A stretch of DNA of 64,000 nucleotides from Limnoperna fortunei (taxonomy: Eukaryota > Mollusca > Bivalvia > Mytilida > Modiolidae). Made by a program: the position numbers and the translations under genes. Below are positions 11,541 through 22,724 of this stretch, in pieces (the first letter of the stretch is position 1; each line of letters opens with the position of its first letter). The notes below the pieces were generated by a model, which had not been told where the DNA came from, made no database searches, and saw nothing but the letters and a program-made list of their open reading frames with translations. The DNA is taken from contig OX104122.1 of assembly GCA_944474755.1 (NCBI GenBank), forward strand, positions 1,172,751 to 1,236,750, given 5' to 3'.

Positions 11541-12765
11541 ATTGTTAAAGAATTTGAAATAATGAAGCCAGATGTGAAACGCCAAGATTTGGATGACAAC
11601 TGGACTGACTTTTTCATGGTTTTAGACAAGATGTTTGAAAAAGATACTGAGGTATGTGTGTTGTAAGATGGATTTTTTTAGGATGGCCTATATAAGACAA
11701 TTTTTTCATATCATTTGATTATATTTATTAGAGATTAATATATTTGTGTTTGATGTTTGCCGTCATTGTCTTGTGATGGATTTAATCGTTGACTTTTGGT
11801 TTGCTGTGTAAATTACAAAAAGATTTACTTGACTGTATATACCAAGTTTTAGTTCTTATGCCAGTGAAACTGACACCCTATAACTGTGTTAAAAAGTGTA
11901 TTTTCTGTTTAGCAACCAAGATGAGGATTTTAGATGCATGTTTTTACACCTAAATCTTTTAGGATATTTCATAAGGACATGATATTTTACAGGAAAGTGA
12001 TATGGAGGATAACGATTCAGAAATCATGAAGATAATTGAGACATTGGAGACAAAAATAAAATATAAAACGTCCAAGAAAGAAATGGACCTGATTACAAAA
12101 GTGAAGGTAAATATGTCTTTTTTATTTGAAGTGGCAAGGTGGTATTTTGGAATTTTTTCATTTAATACCTTCTGTTTTGTTGAAAACATGGGAAAAATTT
12201 CCTTGATTTTTAATAACAAAAATGTGTTGAGTGATCTGTATAATCTTGGCTGCAAAAATAGGTTACAGTTTATAAAAACTGCTAGCCAAGAAAGTGAAAG
12301 TCTTCATCCAATATGTGAGTGGATTACAGCATGAGGTCGATCGAGATCATGTGAGGTTGTCTTTGTCTGTTCTGTTCACCAGTTGTTTCAACCACGGGGT
12401 AATTAATTGGGAACATGTGGGGTATGATGAGCAAACTTGCTAAGTTTCTTTCATCACATGTACATGTCTAATAACGTATTAAATCAATTTTACATTTATT
12501 ATTGTAGACAACTGATGTGGATCTAAGATCAAAAAAGAACAGTCCACCAAGAGCAGTAGTAATAATAAATGAAGATGGGAAAATAAACAATACGTACATT
12601 ATAGGGGATGAAGTGGAAATAGATGCAGGCAAAAGCTTTAAAAATATGCTACAGCTTCTTATTATGGTGTATTACGTGTATGATCTATCGTATCCCAAGT
12701 GTTATCAGCTGTTGGGTTTTTTACAAACATTTATCTTTAAGGATGATACCAAATTTCATAATTTT
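11541..12765 (+). CDS. Three internal exons of an unrecognised gene inside the TIR element
   Basis: Three plus-strand exons can be read: 11541-11651 (37 codons), 11993-12106 (38 codons) and 12508-12765 (86 codons). All have AG acceptors (TTTCAG, TTTTACAG, TTGTAG) and GT donors (GTATGT, GTAAAT, GTTAGT). All are phase 0 and open, so they join in frame to 161 residues. The first two are acidic and charged (WTDFFMVLDKMFEKD; DMEDNDSEIMKIIETLETK), probably helical. The third has a basic SKKNSPPRAVVI stretch, then an acidic segment, then a hydrophobic LLIMVYYVYDLSYPKCYQLL segment ending in FLQTFIFKDD. I do not recognise a named domain. No start codon, first exon or final exon was found with confidence. 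A possible upstream exon ends at the HTLLFHK / GTAAGA site near 10939. It may be cargo of the surrounding element, part of its own coding set, or a captured host gene fragment. Confidence 0.5.
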
Positions 12766-13364
12766 GTTAGTATTTGTATCAGCACATGTACCATGGTTAG
12801 CCATAATAAATGATTTGAACTACAAATATATTGTTTTGTTTTTCAAAATTTTATCACAAAGATTTTTGCTCCAAGTAATGTTTTGTAACTGACATTAGAT
12901 TAAAAATCACTTGATTCTTATGCCAGCAAATAAGATGATTTTTTCTGGATTTTGCCTTGGAAAATCTTGTACCCCAAAACAAGATATAAACTGACCATTT
13001 CTAATGAAATAGTTCAGCAGGAATATTATGAAGAATGATGTTACAATGGTTTATCTGGGTGTTTCCAGAATTAAATTGGTGTTGGTCGGGATGCACATTT
13101 TTCTCCATCATATTTAATGAAATTATTCTCCAATTCCACCACTAACACGATGTAAATAACTGCCTCATTCAGAAATACTTCTTGGACAGCCTTCACTTGT
13201 TATTACAGTTATGTATGGCTTTCCTAAATCTAGTTCTATTTACGAAATAGTTATCTATGAACTATGAACTATGCCAAACTTGAGTTGAAAAGTCTGCACA
13301 GAAATTAGTAGCACATTTGAACAGACAAAATAAAAAGGTTACAAACACACCATAAATACCTGCT

Positions 13365-13502
13365 AAACATGTTTAAATTCTAAACACAATCTAAACACTT
13401 TCTTTGAAATCTAAACATGTTTACACCCTAAACACGTTTCAAAACGTACACAAAACAAGTGTTTAGAAAAGTGTTTAGAATCTAAACACTATTTTTACAG
13501 TG
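13365..13502. repeat. Right sub-terminal palindromic repeats of the TIR element
   Basis: Mirror of the left cluster: repeated TCTAAACAC/GTGTTTAGA motifs followed by the terminal TTTTTACAGTG. The orientation is opposite to the left end, as expected for one element bounded by 10415 and 13502. Confidence 0.6.
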
Positions 13503-13504
13503 TA

Positions 13505-14003
13505 TCAAATACATATCCTACAAGAAATTATGATTGTCGAGTTCTGTAGCAGTAGATATCACAAAAGTCGCAAGTTTAAAATCTGTCATCAAAAGGTACA
13601 TGCCTTGTGACATCCGAACTTACAAAGTATTTTACACTTTGGTCAGACTCACTCTAACAGTGTGTGTTTGCATCATATGGTTTGCCGCTATTACGAAATC
13701 ATGCGGGGGTGGGGGGGGGGGCTACTTTTGATTCAAAAACTTAATCCGGTTAATGTTAACTTTAGGTTATTCAACTCTTTGATCGCCAATACAAAACAAA
13801 CATATAATAGAACATTATGATCGCCTTGCTTAGACAATTACTGGCAACAGATTATTTACTAAGAAAACAACCTGTTGTTTATCAAACTGCCAATGCTTAT
13901 TTTTTAACTAGCTGTCTTCGTGTACACGTGAATGATTTAAGGCTTTGAAATTGATAATAATTTATTACGAAATGCAAGGTTTACTTAGTGCAATTAGTAA
14001 TAT
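13505..14003. other. Unique spacer with a poly-G tract
   Basis: A 65-codon ORF (13534-13731) is open only because it runs into a G tract at 13705-13721 (five G, one T, eleven G). I see no domain and do not call it a gene. The rest is AT-rich and featureless. Confidence 0.4.
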
Positions 14004-15329
14004 CCCCAAAAACAGACGCACGACTCCGTAGTCAGACTACATCTAAAGATAACCCAAAAACAGACACACGACTCCTTAGTCAGACTACATCTAAAGATAA
14101 CCCAAAACAGACACACGATTCCGTAGTCAGACTACATCTAAAGATAACCCAAAACAGACGCACGACTCCTTAGTCAGACTACATCTAAAGATAACCCAAA
14201 AACAGACACACGACTCCGTAGTCAGACTACATCTAAAGATAACCCAAAAACAGACACACGACTCCGTAGTCAGACTACATCTAAAGATAACCCAAAAACA
14301 GACACACGACTCCGTAGTCAGACTACATCTAAAGATAACCCAAATACAGACACACGACTCCGTAGTCAGACTACATCTAAAGATAACCCAAAAACAGACA
14401 CACGACTCCGTAGTCAGACTACATCTAAAGATAACCCAAAACAGACACACGACTCCGTAATCAGACTACATCTAAAGATAACCCAAAAACAGACACACGA
14501 CTCCGTAGTCAGACTACATCTATAGATAACCCAAAACAGACACACGACTCCGTAGTCAGACTACATCTAAAGATAACCCAAAACAGACACACGACTCCTT
14601 AGTCAGACTACATCTAAAGATAACCCAAAACAGACACACGACTCCGTAGTCAGACTACATCTAAAGATAACCCAAAACAGACACACGACTCCTTAGTCAG
14701 ACTACATCTATAGATAACCCAAAACAGACACACGACTCCGTAGTCAGACTACATCTAAAGATAACCCAAAAACAGACACACGACTCCGTAGTCAGACTAC
14801 ATCTAAAGATAACCCAAAAACAGACACACGACTCCGTAGTCAGACTACATCTAAAGATAACCCAAAACAGACACACGACTCCGTAATCAGACTACATCTA
14901 AAGATAACCCAAAAACAGACACACGACTCCGTAGTCGGACTACATCTAAAGATAACCCAAAACAGACACACGACTCCGTAGTCAGACTACATCTAAAGAT
15001 AACCCAAAACAGACACACGACTCCTTAGTCAGACTACATCTAAAGATAACCCAAAACAGACACACGACTCCGTAGTCAGACTACATCTAAAGATAACCCA
15101 AAACAGACACACGACTCCTTAGTCAGACTACATCTATAGATAACCCAAAACAGACACACGACTCCGTAGTCAGACTACATCTATAGATAACCCAAAACAG
15201 ACACACGACTCCGTAGTCAGACTACATCTAAAGATAACCCAAAACAGACGCACGACTCCTTAGTCAGACTACATCTAAAGATAACCCAAAACAGACGCAC
15301 GACTCCGTAGTCAGACTACATCTATAGAC
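14004..15329. repeat. 46-47-bp minisatellite, about 28 copies
   Basis: The monomer combines CAGACACACGACTCCGTAGT with CAGACTACATCTAAAGATAA and a CCCAAAA(A) end. The A-run of 4 or 5 makes units 46 or 47 bp. Each monomer contains the 13-bp dyad GTAGTCAGACTAC. Variants alternate (CCGTAG or CCTTAG; TAAAGA or TATAGA; ACACAC or ACGCAC). The rare CCGTAATCAG variant at 14456 recurs at 14881, a nine-unit (425-bp) shift that indicates a block duplication. Long ORFs on either strand are repeat by-products. Confidence 0.96.
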
Positions 15330-16854
15330 AAGAAAACTTTTAATGCAGAGCATCAATTCGCACCGATTTATTCTGCATTCTGCATTTTTTTCACTGATTT
15401 TGATGTGTTTTTATAAAACCTTCAGAGTCTTGGATATGATTTTTCTTTAACGTCAAATAGAGATCATCCAGACAATATGACAGTATAAGAGACAGATAAT
15501 CTGATAACAAAAAATCCATCCAAAATTGTTTTTTTAATTAAGATTGGCTAAAAAAATTATTCGTGTATAGGACCAGCATCCAAAACACACAGTAGGTTTT
15601 TTATCACCTACAGTCCTGCGTAGCAAGCATCCTGGATTTTAGATCGAAATAGAAAAACACTATTTGTAAAGGAATATCTAAAATCAATATTGCATTATCT
15701 ACAAAGAAGCATTTGAACTGTAAACTAAAAAGGTCCTATGTGAAGTCCTGCAGTCGGGGCTATAGCTTGAATTACCGATTTCTATTTTTGCGCATATTTT
15801 TGTCATATATTAAATCATAATATAATTGAATTAAAAAAAATGTTTACCTGGTTTAATTATGTCAATTATTGACAAAGTAACATTTATTTATTACATCTTA
15901 CCACAGTCAGCATACTCCGGAAATGTATACACAAAATAGCTTTTTTTATTCTGGTTTTCGATTCTTCAAGCTACGCTCATGAATAGCGCTATCACCGAAC
16001 AGAAGTAAATACCAATATATCCCCGCCTTCCTGAGGGCGATTATTAAGCCCAACCTTACTAGAATGCTGAGTTAAAGGTCACTATCAGCAATGATTTTCT
16101 TAAACTATCGCGGCGGTTAGGATAACCATTGGAGAAACCCTGATGAGATTCGATTGTTTTATATTAAAAAAAATAATAGTAAACTGTTTTATCATTCTGA
16201 CATATGTTTTTACAGTTAAAAGAAAACTTAACTGGTAAATAAAACCAGACACTATTAAGAATACCAAAATATGTAAATTTCTGCTATGCGTGGTACTTCA
16301 TTGATCCAGTGTATTTACGAGTCAATATTGAATGTATCATTATCTATCGTGTATAGACACCCCATCAGACCTATAAATGGATTTAGATGTGACAATTGAA
16401 TACAATACTTTCTGATGGTGATAAGGCTTATCACGTATTTATCTTTTTTAAAGAAGAAATCAACACACCAATTAACGAACCGAACAGATTTTATATTTAT
16501 ATATACACGTATATTAATTTTGTGTTGCGCAGACGTTGTTACGAATGTCTACATCAAACTGTTTGGTTGTTTTTTCACACTTTAGTTCAGTTGTTACGAA
16601 TGGCTACCCCAATCATATGTAAGTTGTACTACTGGTTCACATTATCTTTTTAATTAGCCAATCATTTTTTAAGTAGATTTTTATATATTCTTTACGCGTG
16701 TTTGTTTTTATATATTTTGATGAATCGTCTTTCTTTTCGTATGTACGTTATGCTTATGATGATTGGGGTTTTATCGCGTTTTAACTAAAATATGCAATGT
16801 TGAACATTTATAGCCAGGCCTTGACGCCTGCAATTTTTTTATCCGAAATATTCG
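15330..16854. other. AT-rich intergenic DNA, no supported gene
   Basis: About 1.5 kb. The 85-codon ORF at 16396-16653 includes an imperfect duplicated GTTGTTACGAATG (near 16535 and 16590). A donor-like GTAAGT follows CCCAATCATAT near 16620, so a short exon is possible but not convincing. Nothing else recognised. Confidence 0.4.
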
Positions 16855-17105
16855 AACGTTTGTTTGTTTGTTTGTTTGAATGGCGTATAACGCCACTTTC
16901 AGCAATTTTTCAGCTATATCATTGCGTCCAAGGTTTTTTTTCGGGGGGGGGGGGGGGGCGGGGCAGGAAGCAGGAGTACCCGAGAAAACCCCAGACCTTC
17001 GGTAGAAAAACTGGCAATCCTTGTCAATTTAGATTGGAGTCGAGAGCAACCTGCCTGAATTGAGACTAGAACCCGCAACCTCAGTGTTGACAGACCATTT
17101 GAGAC
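16855..17105 (-). mobile_element. tRNA-derived SINE, bivalve type, near full length
   Basis: Read on the minus strand: a degenerate tRNA-like head with a box-B-like GCGGGTTCTAGTCTC near 17055-17070. Next comes a body with ACCGAAGGTCTGGGGTTTTC, a C-rich stretch (G tract 16943-16963 on the plus strand), then the tail GCTGAAAGTGGCGTTATACG and CAAACAAACAAACAAACA. The tail is shared with the copy at 27121-27173. From memory, this head-body-tail order and the CTGAAAGTGGCGTT tail are common in bivalve SINEs. The A box is too diverged to place, so activity is unlikely. The 88-codon ORF across the element is not a gene. Confidence 0.65.
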
Positions 17106-17780
17106 GTACTAGAGCGTTAGAAGAAACATTTTTAATTCAAAAATATGACAAGAGGTGCCATCATCTCCGGTGACGTAGCAAGACCTAATGAGTGTTTGGT
17201 CGCTCAAGGCCTCTAGCTTGGTTCTTTGTAACTTATCAATACAACAGTGTAAACATAAAGATCGTATACTCTCAAATAACTTATAATTTGTAGACATCAT
17301 TATAGCAAAACGAGATTAGTATTCAACACGTTTTAACTTAAAATAGTATTTGGAAACAACCCCCTTTTGCAATAAAATAATTTAAGAAATAAAATCATTT
17401 GTAATATTTTTTACTCAGTTCATGTACTAAAACTCAAATATTTTAATAGCACCAACAAGGCAATGGTCGCCATATATCTCTTTTTTTTATTTTATTACAC
17501 CCTCACAAATTGCAAACACATAGAAAAACAGTTCCGGATAAATCCTTACATTATTTACCGTTTGAATGCACAAGAAAAACATAAAGATATACCGCATTAA
17601 GTACCACGGTTTACTCAAACTTTTTGTAAACGTTTATTGCCAATCGAAACAGGTACTCTTGGCCATTTCGGTAAAGGATCGGGAAAGTGACCTCGGACTC
17701 ATTTTGAACTCTTTTCAGTTATTATAAATCTATGACATTTATTTGATTGGTTCGTAAGTGACGTTTGCTCACTGTGACTG

Positions 17781-17790
17781 ATGACGTCAT
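17781..17790. promoter_or_regulatory. Palindromic CRE/ATF-type site
   Basis: ATGACGTCAT is a full 10-bp palindrome containing the consensus cAMP-response element TGACGTCA. An ATTGG (inverted CCAAT) box lies 35-40 bp upstream, near 17745. A plus-strand ATG follows about 55 bp downstream at 17847. The combination resembles a proximal promoter. No transcript evidence is available, and one chance CRE in 64 kb is not improbable. Confidence 0.3.
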
Positions 17791-17846
17791 ATTGTAAACA
17801 AATAATTATATTTTGTGCAGTGTTAGCCAATTTAAGTCTTAAACAA

Positions 17847-18015
17847 TGAATTATTCATCTGAATATTTCAGTTTGAATACGGTATTATCTGTGAAGTTGA
17901 AGAATAGAAAGGAAAATATATATTTCTTCGCACTAAAATTGTATTGTTGTGTAAAGCGATTTTTTGTGTCCATATATATCCATACACTTACCTCCGAGAT
18001 TACTTTCCGACCATA
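17847..18015 (+). CDS. Small hypothetical ORF downstream of the CRE-like site
   Basis: A 56-codon ORF begins MNYSSEYFSLNTVLSVKLKN and ends in ITFRP. It starts about 55 bp downstream of the CRE palindrome and has no recognisable domain. Its only support is its position. The minus-strand candidate exon at 17992-18090 overlaps its end, so at most one of the two is likely real. Base composition is that of the surrounding DNA. Confidence 0.12.
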
Positions 18016-18090
18016 GGCGAAAACAACCGAGTTGATCCGATTGGTATATTTATTTAACCCGTTTTGCGTGAAATGCGAATTTTGCAACAT
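17992..18090 (-). CDS. Candidate first exon (minus strand), unrecognised
   Basis: An ATG at 18090 opens 33 codons (MLQNSHFTQNGLNKYTNRI, then SVVFAYGRKVISE) that end exactly at a consensus donor, GAG followed by GTAAGTG, in phase 0. There is no signal peptide or known motif. No matching acceptor was identified further left. A second ATG in another frame lies 5 nt upstream and would be read first. I hold this as a weak exon candidate. Confidence 0.18.
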
Positions 18091-18889
18091 TCATTTGTAT
18101 CACTTGAAAAATTATGTATTTATGTCGTAAAATCAACTTACTTTAAAAAACAGACATAATTATGTTTAACATTATTTTCATTCCAAAATCTGTCTTCTAA
18201 GGATTTGCGTTTGGTGATAAGACTTTGCAAAGCTATTTTAACGTTTTAATGTACGTCTGCTGTCTGTTAAAATGTTCAAATAATCACCGATCGTCTCACA
18301 AAAAATGATTTATAAACAGACATCATAAAAACCAAAAACAGATATCGACAGAACAAATATTCCCAAATGACAGTATATTTCTTTTGTATGTCTGTGGGAT
18401 GTTTGACGTTTTTTATTTTACAAATTTTTTGCAATCGACAAGCTTTAATGAAATAAACATTGCTTGTACACAACCCAACAGTTAAAGACAACTGCCTAAC
18501 TAAATTACAGTAAAACCAAATTTCTATATTTCTGAGAGAAATGAAATATAAGACTCCCTTCTACACGTTATAACCTGTATATAAATTCTCAATAATTCCT
18601 ATCCGAAACCGAAAATAAATATTTTTGAAGATACGGAAACCTTACACCAAATATAACCTATTAAGGATTTGTTCAGGACCAAGGTTAGTATGTCTAACGT
18701 ATAATAATGATATTACTTATTGTTCATGGCTTGTTATTTTTCGATAACATCTTATAAAAATGAATATATAAAAAAATAATCGATAATTTGACTTGATTTG
18801 CATTGCATTATTGTTCTTCGTATTGGTAAAAGTATGCGTTGTCATATCTCGAAGAAACCATAGTTAATTCTCACGAACTTTGACGAAGT

Positions 18890-21800
18890 GATTGTTCCTT
18901 GTACAGTAGTGATTGTCTGATTGTGTACAGTTAACCAAGTGACTGGTTCCTTGTACAGTAGTGGTTGTCTGATTGTGTAATGTTAACCAAGTGACTGGTT
19001 CCTTGTACAGTAGTGATTGTCTGATTGTGTACAGTTAACCAAGTGACTGGTTCCTTGTACAGTAGTGATTGTCTGATTGTGTACTGTTAACCAAGTGACT
19101 GGTTCCTTGTATAGTAGTGATTGTCTGATTGTGTACTGTTAACCAAGTGACTGGTTCCTTGTATAGTAGTGATTGTCTGATTGTGTGCTGTTAACCAAGT
19201 GACTGGTTCCTTGTACAGTAGTGATTGTCTGATTGTGTATTTTTAACCAAGTGACTGGCTCCTTGTATAGCAGTGATTGTCTGATTGTGTGCTGTTAACC
19301 AAGTGACTGGTTCCTTGTATAGTAGTGATTGTCTGATTGTGTACTGTTAGCCCAGTGACTGGTTCCTTGCATAGTAGTGATTGTCTGATTGTGTACTGTT
19401 AGCCAAGTGACTGGTTCCTTGTATAGTAGTGGTTGTCTGATTGTGTACTGTTAACCAAGTGACTGGTTCCTTGTATTGTAGTGGTTGTCTGATTGTGTAA
19501 TGTTAACCAAGTGACTGGTTCCTTGTATAGTAGTGATTGTCTGATTCTGTATTTTTAACCAAGTGACTGGTTCCTTGCATAGAAGTGATTGTCTGATTGT
19601 GTATTTTCAACCAAGTGACTGGTTCCTTGTATAGTAGTGGTTGTCTGATTGTGTACTGTTAACCAAGTGACTGGTTCCTTGTACAGTAGTGGTTGTCTGA
19701 TTGTGTACTGTTAACCAAGTGACTGGTTCCTTGTATAGTAGTGGTTGTCTGATTGTGTGCTGTTAACCAAGTGACTGGTTCCTTGTACAGTAGTGATTGT
19801 CTGATTGTGTACTGTTAACCAAGTGACTGGTTCCTTGTATAGAAGTGATTGTCTGATTGTGTATTTTTAACCAAGTGACTGGTTCCTTGTACAGTAGTGA
19901 TTGTCTGATTATGTATTTTTAACCAAGTGACTGGTTCCTTGTATAGTAGTGGTTGTCTGATTGTGTATTTTTAACCAAGTGACTGGTTCCTTGTATAGTA
20001 GTGATTGTCTGATTGTGTATTTTTAACCAAGTGACTGGTTCCTTGTATAGTAGTGATTGTCTGATTGTGTATTTTTAACCAAGTGACTGGTTCCTTGTAT
20101 AGTAGTGGTTGTCTGATTGTGTACTGTTAGCCCAGTGACTGGTTCCTTGTATAGTAGTGGTTGTCTTATTGTGTACTGTTAACCAAGTGACTGGTTCCTT
20201 GTATAGTAGTGGTTGTCTGATTGTGTGCTGTTAACCAAGTGACTGCTTCCTTGTATAGTAGTGGTTGTCTGATTGTGTACTGTTAGCCAAGTGACTGGTT
20301 CCTTGTATAGTAGTGGTTGTCTGATTGTGTACTGTTAACTAGTGACTGGTTCCTTGTATAGTAGTGGTTGTCTGATTGTGTACTGTTAGCCAAGTGACTG
20401 GTTCCTTGTATAGTAGTGATTGTCTGATTGTGTGCTGTTAACCAAGTGACTGGTTCCTTGTACAGTAGTGATTGTCTAATTGTGTATTTTTAACCAAGTG
20501 ACTGGTTCCTTGTATAGCAGTGATTGTCTGATTGTGTGCTGTTAACCAAGTGACTGGTTCCTTGTATAGCAGTGATTGTCTGATTGTGTATTTTTAACCA
20601 AGTGACTGGTTCCTTGCATAGTAGTGATTGTCTGATTGTGTACTGTTAGCCCAGTGACTGGTTCCTTGCATAGTAGTGATTGTCTGATTGTGTACTGTTA
20701 GCCAAGTGACTGGTTCCTTGTATAGTAGTGGTTGTCTGATTGTGTACTGTTAACCAAGTGACTGGTTCCTTGTATAGTAGTGGTTGTCTGATTGTGTAAT
20801 GTTAACCAAGTGACTGGTTCCTTGTATAGTAGTGATTGTCTGATTGTGTATTTTTAACCAAGTGACTGGTTCCTTGCATAGAAGTGATTGTCTGATTGTG
20901 TATTTTCAACCAAGTGACTGGTTCCTTGTATAGTAGTGGTTGTCTGATTGTGTACTGTAAACCAAGTGACTGGTTCCTTGTACAGTAGTGGTTGTCTGAT
21001 TGTGTACTGTTAACCAAGTGACTGGTTCCTTGTATAGTAGTGGTTGTCTGATTGTGTGCTGTTAACCAAGTGACTGGTTCCTTGTACAGTAGTGATTGTC
21101 TGATTGTGTACTGTTAACCAAGTGACTGGTTCCTTGTATAGAAGTGATTGTCTGATTGTGTATTTTTAACCAAGTGACTGGTTCCTTGTACAGTAGTGAT
21201 TGTCTGATTGTGTATTTTTAACCAAGTGACTGGTTCCTTGTATAGCAGTGATTGTCTGATTGTGTGCTGTTAACCAAGTGACTGGTTCCTTGTATAGCAG
21301 TGATTGTCTGATTGTGTGCTGTTAACCAAGTGACTGGTTCCTTGTATAGCAGTGATTGTCTGATTGTGTATTTTTAACCAAGTGACTGGTTCCTTGCATA
21401 GTAGTGATTGTCTGATTGTGTACTGTTAGCCCAGTGACTGGTTCCTTGCATAGTAGTGATTGTCTGATTGTGTACTGTTAGCCAAGTGACTGGTTCCTTG
21501 TATAGTAGTGGTTGTCTGATTGTGTACTGTTAACCAAGTGACTGGTTCCTTGTATAGTAGTGGTTGTCTAATTGTGTAATGTTAACCAAGTGACTGGTTC
21601 CTTGTATAGTAGTGATTGTCTGATTGTGTATTTTTAACCAAGTGACTGGTTCCTTGCATAGAAGTGATTGTCTGATTGTGTATTTTCAACCAAGTGACTG
21701 GTTCCTTGTATAGTAGTGGTTGTCTGATTGTGTACTGTAAACCAAGTGACTGGTTCCTTGTACAGTAGTGGTTGTCTGATTGTGTACTGTTAACCAAGTG

Positions 21801-22252
21801 ACTGGTTCCTTGTATAGTAGTGGTTGTCTGATTGTGTGCTGTTATCCAAGTGACTGGTTCCTTGTACAGTAGTGATTGTCTGATTGTGTACTGTTAACCA
21901 AGTGACTGGTTCCTTGTATAGAAGTGATTGTCTGATTGTGTATTTTTAACCAAGTGACTGGTTCCTTGTACAGTAGTGATTGTCTGATTGTGTATTTTTA
22001 ACCAAGTGACTGGTTCCTTGTATAGTAGTGGTTGTCTGATTGTGTATTTTTAACCAAGTGACTGGTTCCTTGTATAGTAGTGGTTGTCTGATTGTGTACT
22101 GTTAGCCCAGTGACTGGTTCCTTGTACAGTAGTGATTGTCTGATTGTGTACTGTTAACCAAGTGACTGGTTCCTTGTATAGTAGTGGTTGTCTGATTGTG
22201 TGCTGTTAACCAAGGGACTGGTTCCTTGTACAGTAGTGTTTGTCTGATTGTG
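18890..22252. repeat. 52-bp satellite array, about 64 copies
   Basis: The monomer runs through GACTGGTTCCTTGTATAGTA, GTGATTGTCTGATTGTGTA and TTTTTAACCAAGT (or CTGTTAACCAAGT), 52 bp in all. The AACCAAGTGACTGGTT segment is an imperfect dyad. Segments repeat exactly at a 780-bp spacing (15 units): 20802-21017 equals 21582-21797, base for base in translation. A related copy lies 1299 bp further left (the GTGTAATG variant at 19495 and 20794), where one unit has lost a base near 20340. Minus-strand ORFs of 71 codons are repeat by-products. Confidence 0.97.
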
Positions 22253-22558
22253 AGTCGAATTTTTTTTCAAATTGTCGAAATTCCTGAGTTTTAACTTTTA
22301 AAAGTCGTTATACAATTTTTAAAATCTTTATTAATTCGATATTTTTACAATTAAAATATGTCTTTCATAAATAAAAATTTCATTATTAATATTTATACTT
22401 TTTGTTTCATATTACGTTTTGCTTGCAATATTTTGGGACAGACCCTGCAAGTAAAGTGATTCATTATACTGTAGTCAGCTTGTATTATGTTGTAGTTCTA
22501 TACGGTTAAAGTAGATAATTTGTCGTACCTATTAATTCCTTTCATCAATTCTTCACAG
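22253..22558. other. AT-rich spacer upstream of a candidate exon
   Basis: Very AT-rich sequence with a pyrimidine-rich run (ATTCCTTTCATCAATTCTTC) just before the acceptor at 22558. Nothing else is seen. Confidence 0.5.
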
Positions 22559-22724
22559 TGTGATGTCGCACAAAGCGTTATCAGTATCAACGTCTGTCAT
22601 TTCATTTAGTCCAAGTCACGATATCCGCGAGATTTTGAAAGACATTGTTATATATCGACAAAGTACGGTAGCTGATGTTATTGAAAGAGGCAATATTTGT
22701 ATACCAACACCATTAAGTAAATAA
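22559..22724 (+). CDS. Candidate terminal exon of an unrecognised gene
   Basis: A strong acceptor (TTCTTCACAG at 22549-22558) opens an exon that reads, after one leading base, GTG ATG then 52 more codons to a TAA at 22722-22724. From the ATG at 22563 the product is 53 residues, MSHKALSVSTSVISFSPSHD through IREILKDIVIYRQ to NICIPTPLSK. Codon and residue use look protein-like in an otherwise stop-rich region: serine-rich start, amphipathic middle, proline-containing end. I do not recognise the family. If it is a terminal exon, earlier exons would lie left of the 52-bp array or be lost. If the ATG is used, it is a small intronless ORF. No polyadenylation signal is obvious within 400 bp. Confidence 0.33.

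Larger units (their letters stand above)
10415..13502. mobile_element. 3.1-kb TIR element with CACTG/CAGTG ends
   Basis: The left end CACTGTAAAAATGACGTTTA and the right end (read inward on the minus strand) CACTGTAAAAATAGTGTTTA are imperfect inverted copies over about 35 bp. Both ends are flanked by TA (10413-10414 and 13503-13504), a possible 2-bp target duplication. Each end carries a cluster of short palindromic sub-terminal repeats based on GTTTAGAATCTAAAC (10430-10620 and 13365-13490). CACTG-type ends, a very short duplication and sub-terminal repeats are the known signature of CACTA/EnSpm-like DNA transposons, so I favour that superfamily. No transposase is recognisable. The interior holds a hairpin, nested fold-backs and exons of an unrecognised gene. 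Alternatively two solo MITEs may flank a host segment. Confidence 0.55.
17106..18889. other. Intergenic region with a promoter-like patch and weak ORFs
   Basis: About 1.8 kb of AT-rich DNA. It contains the CRE-like site at 17781-17790 and opposing short ORFs on both strands (plus 17847-18015, minus 17851-18090). The minus ORFs at 17109-17300 and 18276-18491 have no recognisable features. Confidence 0.4.

Noticed and set aside
14004..15329. CRISPR-like array
   Set aside because: Units are contiguous with no unique spacers, the DNA is eukaryotic and no cas-like genes are present. The same holds for all arrays here.
16396..16653. 85-codon ORF as a gene
   Set aside because: Low-complexity aromatic composition, no domain, and a donor-like site inside; not distinguishable from chance in AT-rich DNA.
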